DNA of 22,951 nucleotides from Pseudomonadota bacterium. GTDB lineage: Bacteria; Pseudomonadota; Alphaproteobacteria; Rhizobiales; Xanthobacteraceae. The DNA is taken from positions 1-22,951 of the forward strand of contig JAEWJH010000035.1 of the NCBI GenBank assembly GCA_023386635.1. The letters run 5' to 3'. Made by a program: the position numbers and the translations under genes. A model generated the notes under the pieces. It did no database searches. It was not told where the DNA came from and saw nothing but the letters and a program-made list of their open reading frames with translations. Shown here one piece after another: positions 13,606 to 20,947 of this stretch (its first letter is position 1; each line of letters opens with the position of its first letter).

Positions 13606-14598
13606 TTATTTCGGCAGCAGATCGTTGGTGTAGAAGTTCTTGGTCGGCTTCGGCGTGCCGATATCCTCGTCGCTCTTGAGCAGAGTGAGCGTGGCGTTGA
13701 TCAGCTTCTCATCCGTCCAGCCGGCCGGGTGATTGGGCTCTTTCACGATGGCGTCGATCGTCGCCTTGACCTGACCTTCGACGACCTTCATCGAAGGACC
13801 GGCCGGCCAGGATTTCAGCAGGATTTCCGATGCGCCCTTGGTGTCGCCGCGGGTCGTGGTGATGCCCTTGTCGACGGCCGCGAGGAAGCGCTTCAGCACG
13901 TCGCCCTTCTTGGCGATGATCGCGTCGCTGCTGACGATGGCAAGGCCCGGGATCGTCAGGCCGTATTGCGCCATGTCGATCATCGGGAAGTTGGTCCCGA
14001 CCTTCTCCTCCAGCGCGGGGAGGTCGTTGCTGCGATAGACCGTGACGAGGTCGACCTGCTTCTGCAGGAAGTAGGCGACGCGCGACTGGGCGTCGACCTG
14101 CACGCGCTTGATCTTGTTGAAATCGACGCCGTTCTGTGCCGCGAAAGTGGACAGATAGGTCGTGCCGGTTTCACCGACGGAGACGGCGATCGACTTGCCT
14201 TCGATGTCCTTCGGCGTCTTGATCGGCTTGTCGGGGTGGGAAATGATCACCACCGGAGTCTTGGGATGGTAGACCGCGATCAACTTGATCGGCATTCCCT
14301 TCTGGATGGCGGACACGGCGAAAATGCCCGGGAGCACCACCACATCTTCCTGGCCCTGGAGCAGCGCGCCCAGTGCCGCCGGAGCGCCGGCGCCTTCGCC
14401 GAGCCGCACCGTCAATTTGTTCTGCGCGAAGTAGCCCTTGTCCTGTGCGACATAGAGCGGGGCGTATTCGCCCTTGAGCTTCCAGCTGAAGCGGACATTG
14501 ACCTGATCGTCCGCATGCGCGCTCATGCCGCCGGCGATCACCATGGTCATGGCTCCGCACAACAGTCCGAGCTTCTTTGTGATATCACCAAGCAGCAT
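13606..14598 (-). CDS. ABC transporter substrate-binding protein (NMT1/SsuA-like)
   Basis: 330 aa. A periplasmic binding protein of the nitrate/sulfonate/thiamine-precursor class. The start MLLGDITKKLGLLCGAMTMV begins a Sec signal peptide with likely cleavage after AHA (residue 29, before DDQVNVRF). The mature part shows the usual two-lobe pattern: VRFSWKLKGEYAPLYVAQDK (34-53), then GYFAQNKL, DVVVLPG (about 87-93), TPKDIEGKSIAVSVGETGT (about 125-143), and a C-terminal helix region. ATG 14596-14598 has a strong GGGAGGAC ribosome binding site. It is the first gene of the nine-gene leftward operon, 92 bp from the shared GntR operator. The aromatic-rich WKLKGEYAPLY motif resembles binders of planar heterocycles such as pyrimidine precursors, but the ligand is not readable. 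Confidence 0.92.
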   Translation of the reverse strand: MLLGDITKKLGLLCGAMTMVIAGGMSAHADDQVNVRFSWKLKGEYAPLYVAQDKGYFAQNKLTVRLGEGAGAPAALGALLQGQEDVVVLPGIFAVSAIQKGMPIKLIAVYHPKTPVVIISHPDKPIKTPKDIEGKSIAVSVGETGTTYLSTFAAQNGVDFNKIKRVQVDAQSRVAYFLQKQVDLVTVYRSNDLPALEEKVGTNFPMIDMAQYGLTIPGLAIVSSDAIIAKKGDVLKRFLAAVDKGITTTRGDTKGASEILLKSWPAGPSMKVVEGQVKATIDAIVKEPNHPAGWTDEKLINATLTLLKSDEDIGTPKPTKNFYTNDLLPK

Positions 14599-14689
14599 TT
14601 CGTCCTCCCTGTGAACCCTGAAACACCGTTGTCTCAAGACACCATGCACCAGAACCCGGCATTCTTTCCGCGCCTTGCATCCGGTAGAA

Positions 14690-14708
14690 TGATCACATAG
14701 TGTGATCA
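14690..14708. promoter_or_regulatory. GntR/FCD operator candidate, copy 1
   Basis: TGATCACATAGTGTGATCA is a perfect palindrome of 8+3+8 bp in the divergent region between the binding-protein gene and the gntR gene. An identical copy lies at 20929-20947. On the plus strand TTGCAT (14675-14680), a 17-bp spacer and TAGTGT (14698-14703) could form the gntR promoter. One bound repressor would therefore cover both divergent -10 regions, implying autoregulation. Confidence 0.75.
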
Positions 14709-14725
14709 CAATTTCGGGCTGTCAA
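14697..14725 (-). promoter_or_regulatory. Putative promoter of the importer/enzyme operon, overlapping the operator
   Basis: On the minus strand a perfect -35 TTGACA (14720-14725) is followed after 17 bp by CACTAT (14697-14702) as a -10 candidate. The -10 and part of the spacer fall inside the 19-bp palindrome at 14690-14708. Binding there would block RNA polymerase. Confidence 0.5.
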
Positions 14726-14736
14726 GTACGCCCCCG

Positions 14737-15540
14737 ATGCGGGGCGAAGAATGTCGCACCCACGGATTTGAATCCATGCCGACTCCAGCAGCTCCACGGC
14801 GTTCGACACCAAACGGCACGAACCGGACTAGCACAAACCGGGCCAAGTCCGGCCGCGGCGGCGTGCAGGATCAGGTTCTTCGCCGGTTGCGCACGGGTCT
14901 GATGGTCGGTGCCTTCGTTCCCGGTCAGGTGATGAGCCTGCGCAAGGTCGCCGCCAGTCTCGGCACCAGCCCGATGCCGGTGCGCGAGGCGCTCACCTAT
15001 CTCGTGACCGCCAATGCGCTGGAGGAAATGCCGAACCGTTCGGTGCGCGTGCCGCGGCTGTCCGACAGCCGCCTCGCCGAGCTGTTCCACATTCGCGAAC
15101 TGCTCGAAGGGCTTGCCGCCAAGATGGCCTGCGAGCGGGTAACGCCGGATCTGATCGAGCGGCTCGAGGCGACCAATCGCGAACTGATCAGCGCGATCGC
15201 CAAGCGCGATATTCTCGGCTGTCTCACCACCAACCAGAAGTTTCACTTCACGCTGTATCAGGCGGCGCAATCCGAAACGCTGATGCCGCTGATCGAGTCG
15301 CTCTGGCTGCAGTGCGGCCCGACCATGTATTTCTCGTTGCTGTCGCCGTCGATGCCGTGGGATGCATCGGCGCATACCGAAATTCTCGCCGGCCTGCGCG
15401 CCGGAAAGCCTGCCGTCGTGCAGCGCGCGGTGGTGCGCGATGTCCGCACCACCGCCAAGAACCTGCTGGGCGGCGCCGTCGAGCGCGGCCTCAACGGCCC
15501 GCTGATGCGCTCCATCGCCGAGATGGATGCGTTTTTCTGA
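14737..15540 (+). CDS. GntR-family transcriptional regulator, FCD (FadR) subfamily
   Basis: 267 aa from ATG 14737; an in-frame ATG at 14776 (MPTPAAPRRST) has a weak GGA upstream and is equally plausible, giving 254 aa. The first 40 residues are low in structure. A winged helix-turn-helix follows (about 42-106), with MSLRKVAASLGTSPMPVREA as the recognisable core. An all-helical FCD effector domain (about 110-245) comes next, with FHIRELLEGLAAKMAC, NQKFHFTLYQAAQ and the later HTEILAGL. Such proteins usually repress catabolic operons and release DNA when the substrate or an intermediate binds. The gene diverges from the importer operon and faces the palindrome at 14690-14708, which is the likely operator. 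It probably controls that operon, itself and the second unit at 20.9 kb. Confidence 0.9.
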   Translation: MRGEECRTHGFESMPTPAAPRRSTPNGTNRTSTNRAKSGRGGVQDQVLRRLRTGLMVGAFVPGQVMSLRKVAASLGTSPMPVREALTYLVTANALEEMPNRSVRVPRLSDSRLAELFHIRELLEGLAAKMACERVTPDLIERLEATNRELISAIAKRDILGCLTTNQKFHFTLYQAAQSETLMPLIESLWLQCGPTMYFSLLSPSMPWDASAHTEILAGLRAGKPAVVQRAVVRDVRTTAKNLLGGAVERGLNGPLMRSIAEMDAFF

Positions 15541-15579
15541 TTTCGACACTGTCTGTCTTAGCATAACCGGGAGAGCACG

Positions 15580-16047
15580 ATGAGCGGCCGCATTGACGCA
15601 CGTTTGAAGGAGTTGAACATCGAGCTGCCGACCCCGTCGACGCCGGCGGCGAACTATGTACCGTTCAAGCGTGCCGGTTCGCTGGTGTTCATCGCCGGCC
15701 AGGTGCCCAATGCCAACGGCAAGGACCAGTTCACCGGCCAGGTCGGCAAGGAAATCTCGCTGGAAGACGCGCAAAAGGCCGCGCGGCTCTGCGCCGTCAA
15801 CATCCTCGCGCAGCTCAAGGCCGCGGTCGGCGGCGATCTCGACAAGGTCGTGAGCTGCGTGCGGCTCGGCGGCTTCGTCAATGCGGTGCCGGGTTACGGC
15901 CAGCAGCCCCAGGTGATCAACGGCGCATCCGACCTGATGGTCGAGGTGTTCGGCGACGCCGGGCGGCACGCGCGCGCCGCGGTCGGCTGCGGTTCGCTGC
16001 CGCGCAACGTGCCGGTCGAAGTGGACGCGATCTTCGAGGTCGCCTGA
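15580..16047 (+). CDS. RidA/YjgF-family protein (intact)
   Basis: 155 aa, somewhat longer than canonical RidA (about 128). Rid proteins form trimers that hydrolyse reactive enamines/imines; some members act as pathway hydrolases. The segment SLVFIAGQVPN (34-44) and the C-terminal ARAAVGCGSLPRNVPVEVDAIFEVA pattern (131-155) are diagnostic. Arg132 lies at the conserved carboxylate-binding arginine position. The ribosome binding site GGGAGAG lies before ATG 15580. It is 39 bp after the gntR gene and 3 bp before the CobW-type gene, so the three are one operon. It is a different Rid subtype from the frameshifted one at 6188-6597. Confidence 0.9.
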   Translation: MSGRIDARLKELNIELPTPSTPAANYVPFKRAGSLVFIAGQVPNANGKDQFTGQVGKEISLEDAQKAARLCAVNILAQLKAAVGGDLDKVVSCVRLGGFVNAVPGYGQQPQVINGASDLMVEVFGDAGRHARAAVGCGSLPRNVPVEVDAIFEVA

Positions 16048-16050
16048 CGG

Positions 16051-17061
16051 ATGGAGCAGCGGCGCACGCCGGTCCATGTGCTGACGGGCTTTCTCGGCAG
16101 CGGCAAAACCACGCTGCTGCGGCATCTGCTCGGCGACCCGTCGCTGCGCGACACCGCGGTCGTCATCAACGAGTTCGGCGAAGTTGGCCTCGATCACCTG
16201 CTGGTGCGCGAGGTCAACGAGGACGTCGTGCTGCTGCCGTCCGGCTGCCTGTGCTGCGTGCTGCGCGACGATCTGGTATCGACGCTGTCCGATCTGCATC
16301 GGGCGCAGGCGGTCGGAGAAATCCCGCCGTTCTCGCGCATCGTCGTCGAGACCACCGGGCTCGCCGATCCGATGCCGATCCTGCAGGCGATCCTCAGCGA
16401 CAAGCAGCTTGCGCGCCTGGCCCGGCTCGGTGAGGTCGTCACCACCGTCGACGCCGTCAGCGGGCATTCCACCATCGACCGCTATCAGGAGGCGGTGCGG
16501 CAGATCGCAGCGGCGAACTGCCTGGTGCTCACCAAGACCGATGCGGTGGACGACGCGCAGGCCGACGCCGCGGCCGGACAGTTGCACTCGATGAATCCCA
16601 CGGCACGGCTGCTGCGCTCGCGCGAGGGCGCATTTCCGGCCGTCGCCGATCTGTTCCGCGACGATGGCGACGAGCGCGCGCTGCCTGCCGCCGCTTCGCA
16701 GTTCGTCGCCCAGGGCGTCGATCCGCACGGCTCGCACGACACCGTCGGCACCTTCGCGGTGACGCTGGAACGGCCGGTCGATCTCGACGCCGTCATCGAC
16801 TGGCTCGAACTGCTGCTGGCGAGCCGCGGCGACAATGTGTTGCGCGTGAAGGGCTATGTCGCCGCGATCGGCCACGATCGTCCGCTGGTGATCCAGGGCG
16901 TGCAGCGCGTGCTGTACCGGCCGGAGCCGCTGGCGGTGCCGGTCGACGACCCGCGTGTCTCGCGGCTCGTCTTCATCACGCAAGGACTGACGCAGAGCGC
17001 GGTCGAACGCTCGCTGCGCGCTTTTCTGGGACTCGAAATGGTCGCGGCGGCGGCGGGTTAA
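16051..17061 (+). CDS. CobW/G3E-family GTPase (metallochaperone type)
   Basis: 336 aa. G3E GTPases deliver or insert metals into proteins. Walker A is GFLGSGKTT (13-21), and the metal-binding GCLCC motif has Cys66, 68 and 69. ETTGLADP (100-107) and TKTD (161-164, in place of NKxD) complete the GTPase core. A CobW_C-type domain (about 215-336) starts near TVGTFAVTLERPVDLDAVID. The cluster contains likely zinc amidohydrolases and metal-dependent enzymes, so a dedicated metal-loading role for one of them is a reasonable inference. Its stop (TAA, 17059-17061) shares the palindromic TTAA at 17058-17061 with the stop of the convergent amidohydrolase gene. Confidence 0.9.
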   Translation: MEQRRTPVHVLTGFLGSGKTTLLRHLLGDPSLRDTAVVINEFGEVGLDHLLVREVNEDVVLLPSGCLCCVLRDDLVSTLSDLHRAQAVGEIPPFSRIVVETTGLADPMPILQAILSDKQLARLARLGEVVTTVDAVSGHSTIDRYQEAVRQIAAANCLVLTKTDAVDDAQADAAAGQLHSMNPTARLLRSREGAFPAVADLFRDDGDERALPAAASQFVAQGVDPHGSHDTVGTFAVTLERPVDLDAVIDWLELLLASRGDNVLRVKGYVAAIGHDRPLVIQGVQRVLYRPEPLAVPVDDPRVSRLVFITQGLTQSAVERSLRAFLGLEMVAAAAG

Positions 17062-18497
17062 TTGCCGCCGTCGTAAAGCGTCGTGCTGGTCGGCACGCCT
17101 TCCTCATGCAGGCCGGCGCGCCGCACCGCGTCTGCCGCGAGTTCACGCGCCTTGCGCCGCAGCGCCGGCTCGTCGACGCCGATCACCTTGCCGTTCTGAT
17201 AGCACGGCTTGCCGTCGACCCAGGTCTCCGCGACCGACGACGAGGAGGCCGAGAACACCAGCGCCTGCAGCGGATCGTAGAACGGCGTCCACTCGATATG
17301 ATCGAGATCGAACAGGATGAAGTCCGCCTTCTTGCCGACTTCGAGCGAGCCGATCTCGTCGTCCCACATCAGCGCCTTGGCGCCGTTGATGGTGGCGGCG
17401 CGCAGCGCGTCGCGGGCGAGGAAGATGTCGGGCTTCAGCCGCGCATCCTTGAACATGCCGGCGACCACGAGGATCTGCCGCATCAGGTTCATGTTGCCGG
17501 CGGCGGCGACGCCGTCGGTGCCGAGACCGACCGGCACGCCGGCCTTCACCATTTCCGGATATTTGCCGATCGCGGTCGCGCCCTTGCCGAGCTTGAACGA
17601 CGAGCACGGGCAGAACGCGACCTTGGTGCCGCGCTTCGCCAGCAACTGGACTTCCTCGTCGGTGACGGCCGCGCAGTGGGCGATGACGAGGTTGTTGCCG
17701 AGGCCATCGGCCTTGTCGATGCGCGTCACCGGCCACATGCCGTATTTGCCTTCGCACACCTTGGCTTCCTCGATCGAGGTGGCGAGATGGTAGGTGGTGC
17801 CGACGCCGAGCTTCTGCGCGAGCTTCACCGCGCCGACATGCAGTTCGAGCGTGCACGGCTCCTTGCCTTCGATATTGACCCAGCAGCGGGCGCGGCCGCC
17901 GAGCGCGCCGTTATATTTGCGCACGCATTTTTCCAACTCTTCCAGCGCCGCCGCGGCGTTCGGGAAGAAATGGTGATGCATCATCTCGTCGGTCCAGCCG
18001 CGCGGCCGTTCCGCCGGCGGATTGTCCGCCGCGTGGCGGCCGGTGATGCCGCGCATGCCGGTCTTTTCCATCGCGCGCACGACGATGCCGGGGTCGTATT
18101 GCGAGCCCATATCGAGGAAGCAGGTGGTGCCGCCGCGCAGCATCTCGGTCATGCCGAGCATGGCGCCCCAGTACTCATCCTCTTCGGTGACATGCGCGTA
18201 GAACGGCTTGGCCCAATGGAACACCCAGGCGCGGGTGTTCAGGTTGTCGGGGAACACCGCGCGGGAAAGCGTTTCGGACAGATGCACATGGCTGTCGATG
18301 AAGCCGGGGCAGATGGCCTTCATCCGGCCGTCGATCGTCTCGTCGAATTTAGACCCCTTGTGGCGCTTGGCGATGTCGGCCGCCGAACCGATGTCGGCGA
18401 TCCGGTCGTTCTCGATCACCACGCTCGCATCGCGCAGGATGGTGTCGTTCTTGTCGACGGTGAACGCGACATCGAGATGTTCAATCAGCCTGCGCAT
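17058..18497 (-). CDS. TrzA/AtzA-type amidohydrolase (deaminase / chlorohydrolase family)
   Basis: 479 aa. This superfamily removes amino or other groups from N-heterocycles (S-adenosylhomocysteine/methylthioadenosine deaminases, triazine hydrolases, guanine deaminase). Metal ligands are His70 and His72 in GFIDSHVHLSE, His237 in TTYHLATS, His274 in VIAHCAAV and Asp328 in GLGTDGVAA. Most relatives read HxxE after the third His, with the Glu acting as proton shuttle. Here it is H-L-A-T240, so the usual catalytic Glu is missing, as judged by eye. AFCPCSSFKLGKG replaces the common HCPxSN. The start has a strong AGGAGAGA ribosome binding site. It is the last gene of the second leftward unit, 36 bp after the M24 gene. 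The substrate and even the deaminase label are uncertain. Confidence 0.86.
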   Translation of the reverse strand: MRRLIEHLDVAFTVDKNDTILRDASVVIENDRIADIGSAADIAKRHKGSKFDETIDGRMKAICPGFIDSHVHLSETLSRAVFPDNLNTRAWVFHWAKPFYAHVTEEDEYWGAMLGMTEMLRGGTTCFLDMGSQYDPGIVVRAMEKTGMRGITGRHAADNPPAERPRGWTDEMMHHHFFPNAAAALEELEKCVRKYNGALGGRARCWVNIEGKEPCTLELHVGAVKLAQKLGVGTTYHLATSIEEAKVCEGKYGMWPVTRIDKADGLGNNLVIAHCAAVTDEEVQLLAKRGTKVAFCPCSSFKLGKGATAIGKYPEMVKAGVPVGLGTDGVAAAGNMNLMRQILVVAGMFKDARLKPDIFLARDALRAATINGAKALMWDDEIGSLEVGKKADFILFDLDHIEWTPFYDPLQALVFSASSSSVAETWVDGKPCYQNGKVIGVDEPALRRKARELAADAVRRAGLHEEGVPTSTTLYDGGN

Positions 18498-18533
18498 CGT
18501 ACTCTCTCCTGAAACGTGATCGCCGCGTCGGGT

Positions 18534-19670
18534 CTAGTTGACGACCAGAAGCTTGTCGGTGTTCGCGTAGTCGGAGATCAGCTCCGATCCCGACTTGGTG
18601 ACCAGCAGCATGTCCTTGTTCTGCATGCCGTAGCCGTAGCCGGTCTGATAGCAGAGCGGCTCGAAGCCGAGCACCATGCCTTCCTCGACCACGGCGTCCT
18701 TGCCGGGCTGCCCCAGGATCGGCGTCTTGCCGAGATACGGGTTCTCGTGGAGGTGCAGGCCGATGCCGTGGCCGACGAACGAGATCGGCGGCAGGTTCAT
18801 CTCCGACAGCTTGGCGATGAAGGCCTCGTAGATCGCGCGGCAGCTCGCGCCCGGCTTCACCATCTCCATGATCTGGTATTTGCAATCGACCAGATGCTGC
18901 CAGATTTTTTCCGCCATCTCCGGCGGCTTCTGGACGACGGCGGTGCGGCAGACGCCGGCCTGATAGCCGCCGATCACCGAGAAGATCTCCACGCGGCAGA
19001 CGTCGCCGGTCTGCAGCCGGCGCGCGGAGGGGCCGACATTGGGAAGCTGGCTGCGTTCGCCGGTGGCGACGATCAAGAGCTTGAAGTGCTCGGCGCCGAG
19101 TTCATAGATGCGCCGCGTCAGTTCGCCGGCGATGTCCATTTCGCTGGAGCCGACACGGACGGCCGCGAGGCTGTCGGTGATCGCCTGATCGGCGATGCGC
19201 GAGAGCTTGCGCAAGAGCGCGATTTCGTCGGCGGTCTTGATCTGGCGCAGGCGGGCGAGGATATCCTCGCACGGCACGAACTGCGCGTTCGGCAGCGCCT
19301 TGACGAGCCGCGCGAAATCGCCGGCCGGCAGATAATCCATCTCCATGCCGACGCGGGCCTTGGCGAGCCCCATCGAGGTGAGCTGATCGGCCAGCACCAG
19401 CATCGGGTCGTCGCTGAATTCCGCCCAGATGCGCACCGGCACTTCCGGCTCGCGCCGCTTGATGGTGGTCGCTTCCATGTCGACGCCGAAAATCTGCGTA
19501 TCGCCGGACGCGGTGGCGATGACCATGGCGTGGCGATGCCGGATCAGCGGCTGGGTTGGAACGACAAAGCCGGTGGCATAGGCGAAGCTTTCCGGCGCGC
19601 ACGACACGATGGCGTCGAGGCCGTTCGCTTTCATGGCTTGCGCCTGACGCGCGATGATTTCCGCTCTCAT
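18534..19670 (-). CDS. M24-family pita-bread protein with degenerate metal site (creatinase/prolidase fold)
   Basis: 378 aa. An N-terminal creatinase-N-like domain (about 1-140) precedes the pita-bread domain. M24 metallopeptidases hold two metals with Asp, Asp, His, Glu, Glu. Here the first Asp is Glu228 (CRVEIF), the second is Gly239 (GYQAGVCRT), His301 is kept (GHGIGLHLHENP), Glu337 is kept (LGFEPL), and the last Glu is Lys352 (QNKDMLL). A catalytic His upstream (usually PH) is Asn211. Three of five ligands are lost, so a metal-dependent aminopeptidase is unlikely. Creatinase is a known metal-free C-N hydrolase of this fold, making a related amidinohydrolase-type reaction one possibility. 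Start ATG 19668-19670 gives the family N-terminus MRAEIIARQAQAMKANGLDA. It lies 61 bp after the enolase-superfamily gene. Confidence 0.84.
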   Translation of the reverse strand: MRAEIIARQAQAMKANGLDAIVSCAPESFAYATGFVVPTQPLIRHRHAMVIATASGDTQIFGVDMEATTIKRREPEVPVRIWAEFSDDPMLVLADQLTSMGLAKARVGMEMDYLPAGDFARLVKALPNAQFVPCEDILARLRQIKTADEIALLRKLSRIADQAITDSLAAVRVGSSEMDIAGELTRRIYELGAEHFKLLIVATGERSQLPNVGPSARRLQTGDVCRVEIFSVIGGYQAGVCRTAVVQKPPEMAEKIWQHLVDCKYQIMEMVKPGASCRAIYEAFIAKLSEMNLPPISFVGHGIGLHLHENPYLGKTPILGQPGKDAVVEEGMVLGFEPLCYQTGYGYGMQNKDMLLVTKSGSELISDYANTDKLLVVN

Positions 19671-19715
19671 TGTGCAGCCTCTTGATTGAGCTGTGCGCTG
19701 TTTTGATGCCGGCCC

Positions 19716-19738
19716 GGATTGACGCCTGCGGTCAATCC
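19716..19738 (-). other. Hairpin across the stop codon of the enolase-superfamily gene
   Basis: GGATTGAC (19716-19723) and GTCAATCC (19731-19738) form a perfect 8-bp stem with a 7-nt loop. The gene's TGA lies inside it (revcomp of 19732-19734). No T-tract follows on the minus strand, so it is more likely an intra-operon RNA stabiliser or weak attenuator than a terminator. Confidence 0.45.
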
Positions 19739-20913
19739 CGGACGCGATATTGTTCGATCTTTTTCTCGTCGACGTCGATGCCCATTCCGGGCTTGTCAGG
19801 CACGACGATGGCGCCATCGACGACCTTCATCGGCTCCTTGATCAGATCGTCCTTGTAATAAATGCCGCCGATCTGGCCGGTCTGGAATTCCGCCGGCGTC
19901 GAGACCGGGATGACGCAGGAGAGCGTCACCGCCGGCGACGCGGCCGCGAGCTGGACGTTGGCGAGATTGCCGACGCCAGTCTCGATCGAGCCGTTGACGT
20001 TGCAGATGATGCCGGCGGCGCGGCACACCGCGCCCACTTCCATCGCCTTGTAGAGGCCGCCCGGCTTGGTGGTGTAGATCGACACGATCTGGATCGCGCC
20101 CTGCGCGATGATCTGGATCGCGTCGTGCGCGTTCCAGGCGGATTCGTCGGCCATCACCGGGTTGTCGATGCGGCGCGCCACCTCGGCGATGCGCTCGATT
20201 CCCATCACCGGCTGCTCGACATATTTGAGACGGTACTTCTCCATCTGCCGAACGATGCCGACGGCCTCGCCCGGGGTCTTGTAGCCTTCGTTGGCATCGA
20301 CGCAGAGTTCGACGTCGTCGCCGACCGCGCCGCGCACGGCGCGCACGATCTCGACGTCACGCCTGGGGTCGACGCCGATCTTGATCTTGATGGTCTTAAT
20401 GCCTTCGGCAGCGACCTTGCCGGCTTCCTTCTCGGCGTCGGCCACGGGAATGAGGCCGATCGAATGCGTCACCGGCACGCGCGTGCGCACGCGCCCGCCG
20501 AGCAGGGTGGTCACCGGCACGCCGAGCGCGCGGGCCGAAAGGTCGTAATAGGCGAATTCCACCGCCGCCTTGGTGTAGGGATAGCCCTTGATCAGCGCGT
20601 CCATGCGCGCATGCAGCTCGGCCGCGTTGCCGAGTTCGAGGCCCTTGAGCAGCGGCGCGAGATAGGTGTCGATGACGGTGCGGGCGATCAACTGGGATTC
20701 GCCGAAATAGCGGCCGAACTCGCCGCCCCAGTCCTTGAGCGCGGGGGCCTCGCCCCAGCCGACCCGACCCTGATCGTCGGTCATGCGCACGAGTACATAG
20801 CGGCCGATCGGTTCCGTCAGGCCGGTCCATTTGTGTTCGCGCCGCGTCGGGAGCTGAACCAGAAGCGTTTCAATGGACTTGATCGAGGCCAAAATCCGTC
20901 TCCCACGGGCCAT
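19732..20913 (-). CDS. Enolase-superfamily enzyme, muconate-lactonizing subgroup (mandelate racemase/MLE family)
   Basis: 393 aa. These enzymes abstract the proton next to a carboxylate (cycloisomerases, dipeptide epimerases, N-acylamino acid racemases). The catalytic set of the MLE subgroup is complete: KxK with Lys176 and Lys178 (TIKIKIG), Mg ligands Asp206 (VDANEGY), Glu233 (VEQPV) and Asp256 (MADESAW), Lys283 (TTKPGG) and Glu311 (SIETGVG). ATG 20913 has no clear ribosome binding site. A TTG at 20890-20892 is preceded by GGGAGA at good distance and gives the usual start (M)ASIKSIETLLVQLP, so 386 aa is quite possible. It lies directly downstream of operator copy 2, 18 bp after the molybdenum hydroxylase gene, and heads a separately controlled unit with the M24 and TrzA-type genes. 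Confidence 0.9.
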   Translation of the reverse strand: MARGRRILASIKSIETLLVQLPTRREHKWTGLTEPIGRYVLVRMTDDQGRVGWGEAPALKDWGGEFGRYFGESQLIARTVIDTYLAPLLKGLELGNAAELHARMDALIKGYPYTKAAVEFAYYDLSARALGVPVTTLLGGRVRTRVPVTHSIGLIPVADAEKEAGKVAAEGIKTIKIKIGVDPRRDVEIVRAVRGAVGDDVELCVDANEGYKTPGEAVGIVRQMEKYRLKYVEQPVMGIERIAEVARRIDNPVMADESAWNAHDAIQIIAQGAIQIVSIYTTKPGGLYKAMEVGAVCRAAGIICNVNGSIETGVGNLANVQLAAASPAVTLSCVIPVSTPAEFQTGQIGGIYYKDDLIKEPMKVVDGAIVVPDKPGMGIDVDEKKIEQYRVRD

Positions 20914-20928
20914 TACCGGCCGATATTG

Positions 20929-20947
20929 TGATCACACTATGTGATCA
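20929..20947. promoter_or_regulatory. GntR/FCD operator candidate, copy 2
   Basis: The plus strand reads TGATCACACTATGTGATCA, the exact reverse complement of copy 1 at 14690-14708. Flanking identity extends to 20920-20950 (30 of 31 bp against 14687-14717). It overlaps the last codons and stop of the molybdenum hydroxylase gene and ends 16 bp before the enolase-superfamily ATG. It therefore most likely controls a promoter for that gene. TTGCGA lies just upstream on the minus strand (revcomp of 20949-20954) as a possible -35. Confidence 0.72.

Noticed and set aside
14690..14708. Palindrome read as a transcription terminator hairpin
   Set aside because: It has no T-tract, lies between divergent gene starts rather than ends, and an identical copy sits at another promoter, so an operator is the better reading.
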